DNA from: Prorocentrum cordatum
Taxonomy: Eukaryota; Sar; Dinophyceae; Prorocentrales; Prorocentraceae
Direction of reading: 5' to 3'
Length of the DNA stretch: 64,000 bases
Assembly: GCA_963575745.1 (NCBI GenBank)
Contig: CAUYUJ010018312.1
Coordinates: forward strand, 63,501 to 127,500
The notes beneath the pieces are model-generated. The model made no database searches. It was not told the DNA's origin and saw only the letters and a list, made by a program, of their open reading frames with translations. The position numbers were made by a program, and so were the translations under genes. This document shows positions 32,840-41,629 of the stretch, one piece after another (within the stretch, counting starts at the first letter, position 1; each line of letters begins with the position of its first letter).

Positions 32840-33800
32840 TTCAAATCCATCGGATTTCATTTAGAAACGCAAAAATTTCAAGTTCCAAATCTATTATATT
32901 TTATGTGTAAACGCTTTATGACAATTGTTTTTTTAGTGCTCGCGTGGGAGCTCATGCGCCTCACATCCCGTGGATAATCAACCCCAGGGGTAAACAAGTT
33001 CAGGGGCGCATGGGGAGAGAGAAAAATATAAAGAGAGAAATAAAGAAAACAAAGAGAGAGTTGAGGGAGATACATAAAAGAAATATTAGAAAGGAAAAGG
33101 ACAAGAAGAAATGAGGAGGAGAAGTAGAAGAGGAGAGGAAAGGAGGATGCAACAAAAAATCTGAAGATTCAAACGTATTCAATTTTTATTTACAAACGCT
33201 TTATGACAATTAAAATGTTTAAGTGCTCGTGTAGGGTAGCTCGCGCGCCTCACTTTCCGCGGGCAATCAACCCCAGGGATAAACAAGTTCAGGGGGGCAT
33301 GGGGAAAGAGAGGAAAAAAAGAAATAAAGAAATATATAAAGAAATAAAAATTGAAACTAAGAGGAAGAGAAGAGAAGAGGAAGACAAAAGGCAAACAAAT
33401 CAAGTTCCAAATCTATTAGATTTAATTTACAAGCGCTGTCTGAATTTGTTTTTGAGTGCTCGTGTAGGGTAGCTCACGCGCCTCACTTGCCATGGATAGT
33501 CAACACCAGGGATAAACAAGTTCAGGGGGGCATGGGGCGAGAGAGGAAAAAAAGGAAGAAATAAAGAAATATATAAAGAAATAAAAAATATACATTAAGA
33601 GAAAAGAAGGAGAGGAGAAGAGGAAGACAAATAACAAAAAACTCAAGTTCCAAATCTATTAGATTTAATTTACAAACGCTTTCTGAAACTTGTTTTTTTG
33701 GAGTGCCCGCGTAGGGCAGCTCATGCGCCTCACTTTCCATGGGCAATCAGCTTCAGGGATAAACAAGTTCAGGCGGGGAGAGGGGAGGGAGATGGACAAA
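32840..33800. repeat. Long satellite (S2) cluster 2
   Basis: Four units with AAACGCTTTATGACAATT at about 32907 and 33195 and diverged forms at about 33432 and 33674. Each is followed by TCATGCGCCTCAC, GGATAATCAACCCCAGGG and AAACAAGTTCAGG. Confidence 0.9.
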
Positions 33801-33805
33801 AACAT

Positions 33806-33985
<180 letters not shown>

Positions 33986-34019
33986 AGAAAGAAGGAACAA
34001 TGAAAGAAAGCAGCAATCG

Positions 34020-34690
34020 AACAATGAAATATGATGTATTTCGCTTGATATATCCTCAAAGTATTGCTCATATCGCTGGATACATTCTTCAAATGATTGC
34101 TTGTTTCGCTTAAGACATCCTCGGGGCAGTCTTGAAACACCTTGAGACATCCTTGAGACATCCTTGAAATAATTGCTTGCTTCGCTTGACACATCCTTGA
34201 ACAGTTGTTCATTTGCTAGAGGCATCCTTCAGTATATGCTTGTTTCGCTTGAGACATCCTCGAGTATATGCTTGTTTCGCTTGAGACATCCTCGACAAGC
34301 TTCTCGAATCGCTTGAGACATCCTCGAGTATATGCTTGTTTCGCTTGAGACATCCTCGACAAGCTTCTCGAATCGCTTGAGACATCCTCGCAAAATTGCT
34401 GGTTTCGCTTAAGACATCATTGAAACATTGCTCGTTTCGTTTGAGTCTGCCTCCCAAAACTCTTGGTTTCGCTTGAGACATCCTCGCAGACTTGCTGGTT
34501 TCGCTTGAGACATCCTTAAGAAACGTATCGTTTCGCTTGAGACATCCTTCAGTATATGATTGTGTCGCTTAAGACATCCTCGAGACAGTCTTGAAACACC
34601 TTGAGACATCCTTGAGACATCCTTGAAATAATTGCTTGTTTCGCTTGACACATCCTTGAACAGTTGTTCATGTGCTAGAGACATCCTTGA
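34020..34690. repeat. 32-bp minisatellite array 5 with higher-order structure
   Basis: About 20 monomers. 34380-34530 contains the marked variant GAGTCTGCCTCCCAAAA and neighbours in the same order as the 256-bp higher-order repeat of array 8. Confidence 0.95.
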
Positions 34691-34806
34691 ACAAATGCTT
34701 GTTCTCCTGGGGTTCTCCTGATTTCATCGAGGGTCGAGCCTCGAGGCTGAGGCTCTCGGGATTTTTTCTCTCGCTAAGCATCGCTAGACTGCTGGCCTCG
34801 GCTAAC

Positions 34807-35169
34807 CTAACGAGGCTGGGGCTCGTCGCCCTGGAGCCCCGCGAGCTCGCCCGAATTGAACCTCTCGGCCCTCCAAGAGGCATGAAGCTCGGCCTCTTGG
34901 GCGGGGTCGAGGTGGGTCTCGATCTCCGTCTCGCTCCATGAACTCTCGGGCTTGAGCGTCGTCTCCATCTTGACCTCCATCTCGACCTGGACGACTGCGT
35001 CGAGCATGTCGGTGCTCGCCTTCCTCTCGGTCTGCGCCCTCGACGGCTTCTTCGAGACTGTCGGCTTGGATTCCCTCGAAACTGCCTGCGCTGGCATCTT
35101 GGCGACAGTAGGCTTGGACCCCCTCGCGGCCTGCGCTGGCTTCTTGGACGCCGTCACTTGATTGGCCAT
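34807..35169 (-). CDS. Small charged protein, 120 aa, unknown
   Basis: Starts MANQVTASKKPAQAARG at the first ATG after the SL relic. Residues 1-50 are a Lys/Ser/Pro/Thr repeat (GSKPTVAKMPAQA, ESKPTVSKKPSRA), basic and probably disordered. Residues 55-105 are acidic (VVQVEMEVKMETTLKPESSW, then SETEIETHLDPAQEAELHASW). No family recognised. A longer frame upstream only translates SL and 32-bp repeat. It lies between the DDE gene and the gene at 35829 in the same orientation. Confidence 0.45.
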   Translation of the reverse strand: MANQVTASKKPAQAARGSKPTVAKMPAQAVSRESKPTVSKKPSRAQTERKASTDMLDAVVQVEMEVKMETTLKPESSWSETEIETHLDPAQEAELHASWRAERFNSGELAGLQGDEPQPR

Positions 35170-35221
35170 GCCGCTTCGGGCTTGCTCGTTCTGGGTGCGT
35201 TTCTCGCGCGCACTCAAAAGT

Positions 35222-35243
35222 CTTGAGCTCGAGTGAGCTACGG
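35222..35243 (-). other. Degenerate DinoSL relic
   Basis: CCGTAGCTCACTCGAGCTC then AAG: both ends of the SL are intact, with the centre changed and one base inserted (about 17 of 21). The ATG of the 120-aa gene is 52 nt downstream. The relic abuts a 32-bp repeat monomer. Confidence 0.6.
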
Positions 35244-35249
35244 AGAAAG

Positions 35250-35640
35250 ACATCCTCGAAAGCATGTTCGCCTTGCTTGAGACATCCTCGAAATACCTTA
35301 GCTTCGCTGGTGACATGCTCGAATGAATGTTTGCCTCGCCTGGGACATCCTCGGCAGATCTTCTATTCTGCTGGAGACATCCTCGAATATATGCTTGTTT
35401 CCTTGGAGACCTCGTCCAACAATTGCTTGAGACATCCTTATACTATTGGCTATTTCGCTTGAGACATCCTGAGGCGATTGTTTATTCCGCTTGAAACATT
35501 ATCAAGCTATTTCTTATTTTGCTTTAAGCACCCTTGAAATGATTATTTGGCCCGCTCGAGACGCCCCTGAAACGTATTTGTTTCGCTTGAGGCATCCTCG
35601 AATAAATGTTCGCTCGCTGGCGACATCCTCGGAAAATTTC
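35250..35640. repeat. 32-bp minisatellite array 6
   Basis: About 12 diverged monomers (GAGACATCCTCG, GGGACATCCTCGG, GAGACCTCGTCC). Confidence 0.85.
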
Positions 35641-35654
35641 TTGCTTCGCCCCTG

Positions 35655-35752
35655 CTCCTCCTCTTGCTCCTCCTCCTCCTCCTCCTCCTCTCCCTCCTCC
35701 TCCCCCTCCTCCTCCTGCTCCTCCTCCTCCTCCTCCTGCTCCTCCTTCGCTT
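35655..35752. repeat. (CTC)n microsatellite
   Basis: A CTC array with CTG and CCC variants, between array 6 and the next gene's 3' side. Confidence 0.9.
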
Positions 35753-35828
35753 AAGGCCATTAGATAATCCTTGGCCCCGTCTCGACGCCCTCTTCGTTGT
35801 TTTCTCGAAGCACTGCGGGCGTCGGTGT

Positions 35829-36498
35829 CTAACTTGAGCGCCCCTCGAGGCCCCGCTGGCTCCGCCTGTGCCCATGCGACGCGAAGGCTAGCGCCTCGGC
35901 GTCTGAGGCGGGCTCGGTCGTCCCAGTGTCGGGGCTGGAAAAAACAACGTAAGCCTCGGATTCCTCTCCGAGGCGCTTGCTCTCCTCGGGCAAGAGCTCC
36001 TGGCGCTTGAACTCCTCGGGCACGAGCTCCTGGCGATTGCTGTCCTCGTCGTCGGGCACCTCGGGCTCTCGAGAGCTCTCCTCGGGCAGTTGCTCCTGGC
36101 GCTTGCTCTCCTCGGGCGCTAGCTCCTGGGGCCTGCTGTCCTCCTCGTCAAGCTCGGCGGTCTCGCTCCCGGCTTCCTTGGGCATCTCAGACTCTCGAAA
36201 TTTCGGACTCTCGGCCTCGGCCTCGAGCTCGTCGCCGCTGTGCTCGACCTCGGCCTCGTGCTGCTGCGTGTTCTCGGCCAGGTGCTGCCGCGTGTTCTCG
36301 GGCGGCCGCGGGGGCCCGAGCTCTTGCCGCAGTCCCTCGAACATGTCTTGGGCGTTCAAATGGGAGGCCCTCCTCGGAAAAGATTCCCCGCCAATCTCTC
36401 GGGAGAAGAGCAGCGTTCTCGGGGGAGATGTCTCGCCGACGGCTCTCGTGGCGGTCAGCCATGGATCTCGGCGATCTCGATCGAGACCGTTGGTTCAT
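35829..36498 (-). CDS. Acidic repeat protein, unknown (frameshifted)
   Basis: Begins MNQRSRSRSPRSMADRHES (an RS-type basic start) 42 nt after an SL relic. The frame continues to about residue 45 and must then shift near 36360-36400 to the long frame MFEGLRQELGPP...EVEHSGDELEAEAESPK..., which ends at 35829. The long frame holds a degenerate Glu-rich repeat (EESKRQEQLPEESSREPEV, EEFKRQELLPEESKRLGEE). It is likely disordered and probably nuclear given the RS start (inference). The shift could be a real lesion, or the true start may be the internal ATG of MFEGLRQ. Confidence 0.4.
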
Positions 36499-36540
36499 TG
36501 TCGACTTGGAGCAAGTAAGTTATCTTGGAGAGCTCGAAAT

Positions 36541-36563
36541 CTTGAGCCACCAAATGGCTACGG
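36541..36563 (-). other. DinoSL relic with 2-nt insertion
   Basis: CCGTAGCCATTT-GG-TGGCTC then AAG: all 21 SL bases are present in order with GG inserted after the TTT. Its 3' end is 42 nt from the ATG of the acidic repeat protein. Confidence 0.75.
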
Positions 36564-36674
36564 AGCTTGTTGTTCGGTCTCTTCGGGTTCTCTTGGTGTC
36601 CTCTTGGGTTTCTCGGGGTTCTCTTGTTGTCCTTTTCCTAAGTTCGCCTTGCGTTTTCTTGGCGTTTGTACCTC

Positions 36675-36830
36675 CTTGCTTGAGACATCCTCGAACAATT
36701 GCTTAAGACGTTCTCAAATAATTGCTTATTTCGCTTGAAACATCCTCGAATGCATGCTTGTTTCGCTGCAATAATTGCTCGTTTCGCTGGAGAATTCCTT
36801 GAACAGTTGCTTATTTCGCTGGAATCTTCC
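36675..36830. repeat. 32-bp minisatellite array 7 (short)
   Basis: Five diverged monomers (CTTGAGACATCCTCGAAC, CTTAAGACGTTCTCAAAT). Confidence 0.8.
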
Positions 36831-37058
36831 TGGTCCTCCTCTTCCTCCTCCTCGCCTCCTCCTCCCCCTCCTCCTCCTCCCCCCCATCGTGCTCCTGTTC
36901 TCCCTTTGGGGTGGCGGCTCTTGAAGAAATTCTTGTCCTCTTGGGGTTCTCTTGGCTTCCTCGAGGCTCTCGAAATGTTTTCCTTGCGAGAAGCGTCGCT
37001 TTACTAAAATTCCTCGAATGAGACGAGCCTCGGCTATCTCGAGAAGGCTTGGGCGATG
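36831..37058 (-). other. (CTC)n edge and shared 3' module
   Basis: After a (CTC)n run, the minus strand reads GCCAAGAGAACCCCAAGAGG then AAGAATTTC. Similar modules follow the DDE gene (29650-29720), the 120-aa gene (34690-34740) and lie at 39229-39270. Confidence 0.45.
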
Positions 37059-37675
37059 CTAGGGCGGGCCCTCGAGCGCCCGCATGCGCTGGAGCCGCTC
37101 GGGCAGCAAGTGTAGAGCAGGCGTGTGGACCGACTCGGGGTCGCCGTCCTCGGGCCCCTCGTCCTCGGGCTCGTCGTCCTCGGGTTCCTCGTCCTCGGGC
37201 TGCGGTGCCGACTTGCGGCGCTTGGCTTTCTGCCAGGCTCGCTTCTCCTCGTTGTCGCTGCTGCTCGAGATCTCGCGCAGGTGTCTGCCGCGCTTCTGGC
37301 CCCTGTCGCCCTCTCGGGTCAAGCGAAAGGGGGGGATAGCAAAGGGGGGGGGTGAGAATCAGCTCACGTAGCTGATTTTCCCGGCGCCTTCCGGCGCCTG
37401 CGCATCGGGGAATGGGCCCCTGGGTGAGGCCGAAACCAGCTGCATGCAGCAAATTTCGCGCCCGCCCCTTTCCCAATCCCCCCCTTTCGCCCGACCCGAT
37501 CCTCGAGCGGCTTCTCGCTGCCGCTCCCCTTGGCGTCCTGAAGCGGTTTCTCCTCCTTCTTGAGGTTCTCGCGCTTCAGGTTCTTAGGCTTCTCGACCTT
37601 ATCGGGATTCTCGGCGTTGGCACTCTGGGGTAGCTTGGCGCGCACCTCTTGCTTGATGAAGCTCGGCTGAGACAT
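37059..37675 (-). CDS. Charged two-exon protein, 143 aa, unknown
   Basis: Exon 1 is 37675-37496 (60 codons): MSQPSFIKQEVRAKLPQS, then a Lys/Glu-rich stretch (PKNLKRENLKKEEKPLQ). Exon 2 is 37310-37059 (83 codons plus stop): GDRGQKRGRHLREISSSSDN, a basic block (KRAWQKAKRRKSAPQ), an acidic repeat (EDEEPEDDEPEDEGPEDGD), then a short hydrophobic end. The mix of basic and acidic blocks suggests a nuclear, chromatin- or nucleic-acid-associated protein, but no domain was recognised. The ATG lies in a 32-bp repeat-like GATGTCTCA context, 61 nt after an SL relic. Exons join in phase 0 across a TIR-bearing intron. Confidence 0.5.
37311..37495 (-). other. Introner-like GT-AG intron with TIRs (185 bp)
   Basis: Donor CGG|GTCGGGCGAAAGG, acceptor CCCGAGAG|GGC, phase 0. 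The ends are inverted: TCGGGTCGGGCGAAAGGGGG on the donor side pairs with CCCCCTTTCGCTTGACCCGA on the acceptor side. The interior is non-coding. A GA donor a few bases earlier would also keep frame; the GT choice is canonical. Confidence 0.65.
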
Positions 37676-37735
37676 CCTCGAGGTTCTACCCGGGGCGCCC
37701 TGGCGCGTCGGGGTCGAATGCTCGTAACTTGAAAG

Positions 37736-37758
37736 CTTGAGCAATGAAACAACTACGG
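37736..37758 (-). other. Degenerate DinoSL relic
   Basis: CCGTAG-TTG-TTT-CATTG-CTC then AAG: both ends are exact (6 and 6 bases), with the middle changed and lengthened by 2 nt. It lies 61 nt before the ATG at 37675. Confidence 0.55.
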
Positions 37759-37825
37759 ATAGATTTCCCGTTCCGCTTGACACATTCCAGAACAAACGTG
37801 TTCCGCTCGTGACATCCTCAGGTGA

Positions 37826-37831
37826 AGGAAG

Positions 37832-37908
<77 letters not shown>
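37826..37908. repeat. (GA)n microsatellite
   Basis: A pure GA run followed by an A/G-rich tail to about 38010. Confidence 0.95.
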
Positions 37909-37911
<3 letters not shown>

Positions 37912-38044
37912 TAATGAAAAGCAAGAGAGGAAGGAGAGGAGGAGAGGAAAGGAGGAGACAGGAGGAGGAGCAAGAGGAGAGAGAGAGATAGAGAAACAGA
38001 GAGAGAAATAAGACATAGGTTTTTCTGTATATATATAAACTATC

Positions 38045-38119
38045 AGATTTTCCATGGGTAATCAACCTCAGGGATAAACAAGTTCAGGGGGGCATGGGGG
38101 GAGAGAGAGACAGAGAGAT

Positions 38120-38178
<59 letters not shown>

Positions 38179-38945
38179 AGAAAGGATGAAAATGAAGAGG
38201 AGAAGAAAAATGCAAGAGGAGAAGTAGAACAGGAGATGAAGAGGGAAAGCAAAAACATCAAGTTCCAAATCCATCATATTTTATTTACAAAGCGCTTTAG
38301 GAAAATTGTTTTTTAGTGCTCGTGCAGGAGTTCATGCGCCTCACTTTCCGTGGATAATCAACCCCAGGGATAAACGAGTTCAGGGGCGCATGGGGAGAGA
38401 GAAAGATATAAAGAGAGAAATGAAGAAAACAAAAAGAGAGTTGAGGGGAACACATAAAAGAAATATTAAAGAGGAAAAGGACAATAATAAATGAGAAGGA
38501 GAAGTAGAAGAGAAGAGGGAAGGAGGATAAAACAAAAATTTTGAAGACTCAAATGTATTAACTTGTTTTATTTACAAGCGCTTTATGAAAATAAAAAAAA
38601 CTTCCAAGTGCTCGCGTAGGGTAGCTCACGCGCCTCGCTTTCCGCGGGCAATCAACCCCAGGGATTAATGAGTTCAGGGGGGCACGCGGAGAGGGGAGAA
38701 AAAAAAAAGAAATAAATAAAGAAATATATAAATAAATAAAACTATAAATTAAGAAAAAAGAAGGAGAGGGGAAGATGAAGAAAAAGAGCAACACAAAAAA
38801 TAATAATAAAAAAAAAAAAATCTATTATATTTAATTTACAAGCGCTTTCTGAAAATTGACTTTTTTGAGTTCCCGTGCAGGGTAGCTCATGCGCCTCGCT
38901 TCCACGGATAATCAACCCCAGGGATAAACAAGTCGAGGGGCGCGC
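38045..38945. repeat. Long satellite (S2) cluster 3
   Basis: One partial and three full units. TTACAAAGCGCTTTAGG (about 38285), TTACAAGCGCTTTATG (about 38572) and TTACAAGCGCTTTCTG (about 38837), each followed by the GCGCCTC, ATAATCAACCCCAGGG and AGTTCAGGGG landmarks. A GA run at 38098-38177 belongs to the first spacer. Confidence 0.9.
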
Positions 38946-38947
<2 letters not shown>

Positions 38948-39011
<64 letters not shown>

Positions 39012-39051
39012 AAAGAGAAAGAACAAAAAAAGGGGGGGGGGCAAAAAAGGT

Positions 39052-39085
<34 letters not shown>
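38948..39085. repeat. (GA)n and (TA)n microsatellites
   Basis: GA run to about 39006, then an A/G tract and a TA run at 39055-39083. Confidence 0.95.
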
Positions 39086-39088
<3 letters not shown>

Positions 39089-39439
39089 CAGAGATAGAAA
39101 AAGAAAGAAAAGGCGAGAGAAACAGAGGACGAGAGAGACACCGAGAAGGAAGTAGGAGGCAGGAAAGGAAGAGAAGGAATAGCAAGAGGCCAAGAAGAAG
39201 ACAAGCTCGTTTCGCCTGAAACATCCTTGCAATATTGCAGGGGTTCTTTTGGAATCCTTCTCGAAAAACCTCTTGGCGCTCCCCTGCGCCCCTCGAAGAT
39301 CCACCGAGGCCCGAGGCCCTTGCAGTCTCGAGATCCCAGCTCGAGGCCCACTGGAGCTCGAGAGCGCGGAGGTTCGAGGCTCGCCTCGACGCTCGTCGCT
39401 GCGCGGGGGGGAAGGAGAGAGGGAGGGAGGAAGGGAGAA

Positions 39440-39489
39440 AGGGGCGACGGCAGCGACGACGGCAGCGACGCCGGCAGAGACGACGACGG

Positions 39490-39520
<31 letters not shown>

Positions 39521-39610
39521 CACGACGCCGACGACGACGACAGCGACGACGACGACGCCGCCGTCGTCGCTGCCCCCGTCGTCGCTGCCGTCGCCGCCGC
39601 CGCTTCCATC
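39440..39610. repeat. (GAC)n microsatellite
   Basis: A GAC/GACGGC array ending in its GTC complement, so the last part can fold back. Confidence 0.9.
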
Positions 39611-39754
39611 CCCCCCCCCTCCCTCCCCCCTCTCACCTCTCGCCCTCTCCCTCCCTCCTCCCCTCCCTCCTCGCTCGCTCCTCCCCCCTTCTTCTCCTCC
39701 CCTCCCCTCTCTCTCTCTCCCCCCCCCTCCCCCCTCCAACGTCCTCTAGCAATA

Positions 39755-40015
39755 TCTTGTTTCGCTTGAGACATCCTCAAACAAATCTCGCGTTCCGCTT
39801 GAGACATCCTCGAAAATTCCTCGCTTTTGCTTGAGACATCCCCCTTGTTTCGCTTGAGACATCCTGAAACAAATCTCGCGTTTCGCTTGAGACATCCTCG
39901 GAAATTCCTCTCTTTGCTTCAGACATCCTCCTTGTTTCGCTTGAGACATCCTCTGCGAATATCTCGTTTCGCTTGCGATATCCTCGAGCAATTGCTTGCG
40001 TCGCTCGAGAGTTCC
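39755..40015. repeat. 32-bp minisatellite array 9
   Basis: About eight monomers in two alternating forms: the normal 32-bp one and a shortened form lacking the A/T-rich half (GAGACATCCCCCTTGTTTCG). Confidence 0.9.
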
Positions 40016-40038
40016 TCTCTTCCCTCCCCCCTCCGTCC

Positions 40039-40364
40039 TCGATCGATCCACGGATCGAGAGTCCAAGATTCTCGAGCCAGGGATCCGAGATCTTGTGATC
40101 TCGGATCAACGATGGCTCGAGGCTCTCGGAGCCTCGATCCGAAGATCTATCGAGGATCGCGCCTCGAAGAGGAGGGAGAAATTGAGACAGAGGGTCGATC
40201 CTGGATCGATCCTCCGATCGAGAGTCCAGAGTTCTCGGGCCAGGGATCCGAGATCTTGTGATCTCGGATCAACGATGGCCCGAGGCTCTCGGAGCCTCGA
40301 TCCGAAGATCGATCGAGGATCGAGCCTCGATGGAGTTACGCTCGATTTTACGCTCGAGAGGGGG
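40039..40364. repeat. 163-bp tandem duplication rich in palindromes
   Basis: GATCCGAGATCTTGTGATCT at 40081 recurs at 40244. Each copy holds hairpins CCGAGATC-TTGT-GATCTCGG and CGAGGCTC-TCG-GAGCCTCG. Confidence 0.85.
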
Positions 40365-40482
40365 CTGACGAAGCCTCTCGGATAACGCCTCTCGAAAAAA
40401 AAAACTCGAGGGAGCTGGGCGCTCATCGCCGCTCGCTCCTCGTTCAGGCCTCGATCAGGCCTCGTGCTGAGCCTGGCTCGGC

Positions 40483-41529
40483 TCAAGCCTGCGCCTCGGA
40501 CGTCTTGAGCTCCTGCTTGCGCTTCTTCTCGTCGCACATCTCCTTGTACTCCTCGATGATCTTGCAGTAGCTCGGAAACTTCTTCTGGACGTAGATGTCG
40601 AAGAAATGCTTCCCGTACTCGAGCTTCCTCTGGCGCTTGGTGCCCTCGTCCATCTTGGCGCGCTTGGCGAAGTACCCGTGTTGATCGAGCTCGCGGCGCT
40701 TCTTGGCAAACTCGGCGATTTGCCAGCACCAGGCGACGATCCCCTCGGTCACGAGGATGCGCTCGTTCTCGTAGTTATCGATGCTGTTTGCCTGGAACTG
40801 CTCGAAGTATGGCTTGGCCGCCTCGGGCGCGGAGGCGACCGTGTCGAACGCGCGCGCGCCCTCGTCTGGCTCGTCGCTGTCGCTCGGCAAGATGGGCTTG
40901 CACTGCTTGTTCACTGGGAGCATGATCTCGTACAGCGCTTGCAGATCTGCGGGGGTCTCGCCGAGCGCTCGCCTGACAATGTCGGTCGCGGGCCCCTTGG
41001 GCATCATCTCGACCTCCTCGCCGACCATGGCGTCGTGCGTCTTGGCCTCGTCGAGCAACTCCGCTCGGAAGCTCGGCAAAATCTTGAACAACGTCTCGGC
41101 GCTCTTGTCTGCGTCGTCGAAGGCGTCGAACGTCTCGCCGCTCCGCTCGATGTGCGCCTTGAAGAAGATCGCGCAGAAGAGCTCGCTTCGGCGCCGATCC
41201 TTGCCTCGGAAGATGCCCTCGTACTTGATCCCCTCGAGGCTTCCATTCTTGAGGACACTCCCCAACGCGGCGCCGGAACTCCCTCGACACCACATCCCCA
41301 ACATTCTCGAAGCGTCGGTTGCCTCGCCGCTGGCTTGGCATTGGCGCATCTCGGCGCACCCCGCCTTCTCGGCGATGTACGCGAGGCCCTGGTTCTGCAA
41401 GTCGGCAAGCTTGCTCTGCTCCTCGAGGAGCTTGGTAACTCCTTTGAGGAGCTTGTTGTTCTGCTCGAGCAGGGCGATGACTTGGCTGTCCTCGGTCATC
41501 TGCGGGCTCGAGGGCTTGGACACCGCCAT
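40483..41529 (-). CDS. Unknown 348-aa protein with N-terminal coiled coil
   Basis: Starts MAVSKPSSPQMTEDSQ; the frame extends further 5' but only through 32-bp repeat, so this ATG is preferred. Residues 14-50 form a coiled coil (VIALLEQNNKLLKGVTKLLE). The middle is a mixed alpha-helical region (KYEGIFRGKDRRRSELFCAI, FFKAHIERSGETFDAFDDAD). The C-terminal third is charged and helical (FAKKRRELDQHGYFAKRAKM, FFDIYVQKKFPSYCKIIEEY) ending in KRKQELKTSEAQA. Composition and codon use look like a genuine gene. No family recognised; it is the most 5' of the six co-oriented genes in the block. It might be an accessory protein of a mobile element (inference). Confidence 0.6.
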   Translation of the reverse strand: MAVSKPSSPQMTEDSQVIALLEQNNKLLKGVTKLLEEQSKLADLQNQGLAYIAEKAGCAEMRQCQASGEATDASRMLGMWCRGSSGAALGSVLKNGSLEGIKYEGIFRGKDRRRSELFCAIFFKAHIERSGETFDAFDDADKSAETLFKILPSFRAELLDEAKTHDAMVGEEVEMMPKGPATDIVRRALGETPADLQALYEIMLPVNKQCKPILPSDSDEPDEGARAFDTVASAPEAAKPYFEQFQANSIDNYENERILVTEGIVAWCWQIAEFAKKRRELDQHGYFAKRAKMDEGTKRQRKLEYGKHFFDIYVQKKFPSYCKIIEEYKEMCDEKKRKQELKTSEAQA

Positions 41530-41629
41530 GGCGAAGCTGAAGCTCGAAAGCTCGGAAGGCTCGAGAACTCGGAAAGCTCGAAACGCTCGAGCTTGAACGG
41601 TCGCGGGCGGGAGCAGGAGAATTGCTCGC

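Noticed and set aside
41590-41610. Possible SL relic before the 348-aa gene (CCGCGACCGTTCAAG)
   Set aside because: Only about 12 of 21 positions match, with a gap; not distinguishable from chance, though position and strand fit.
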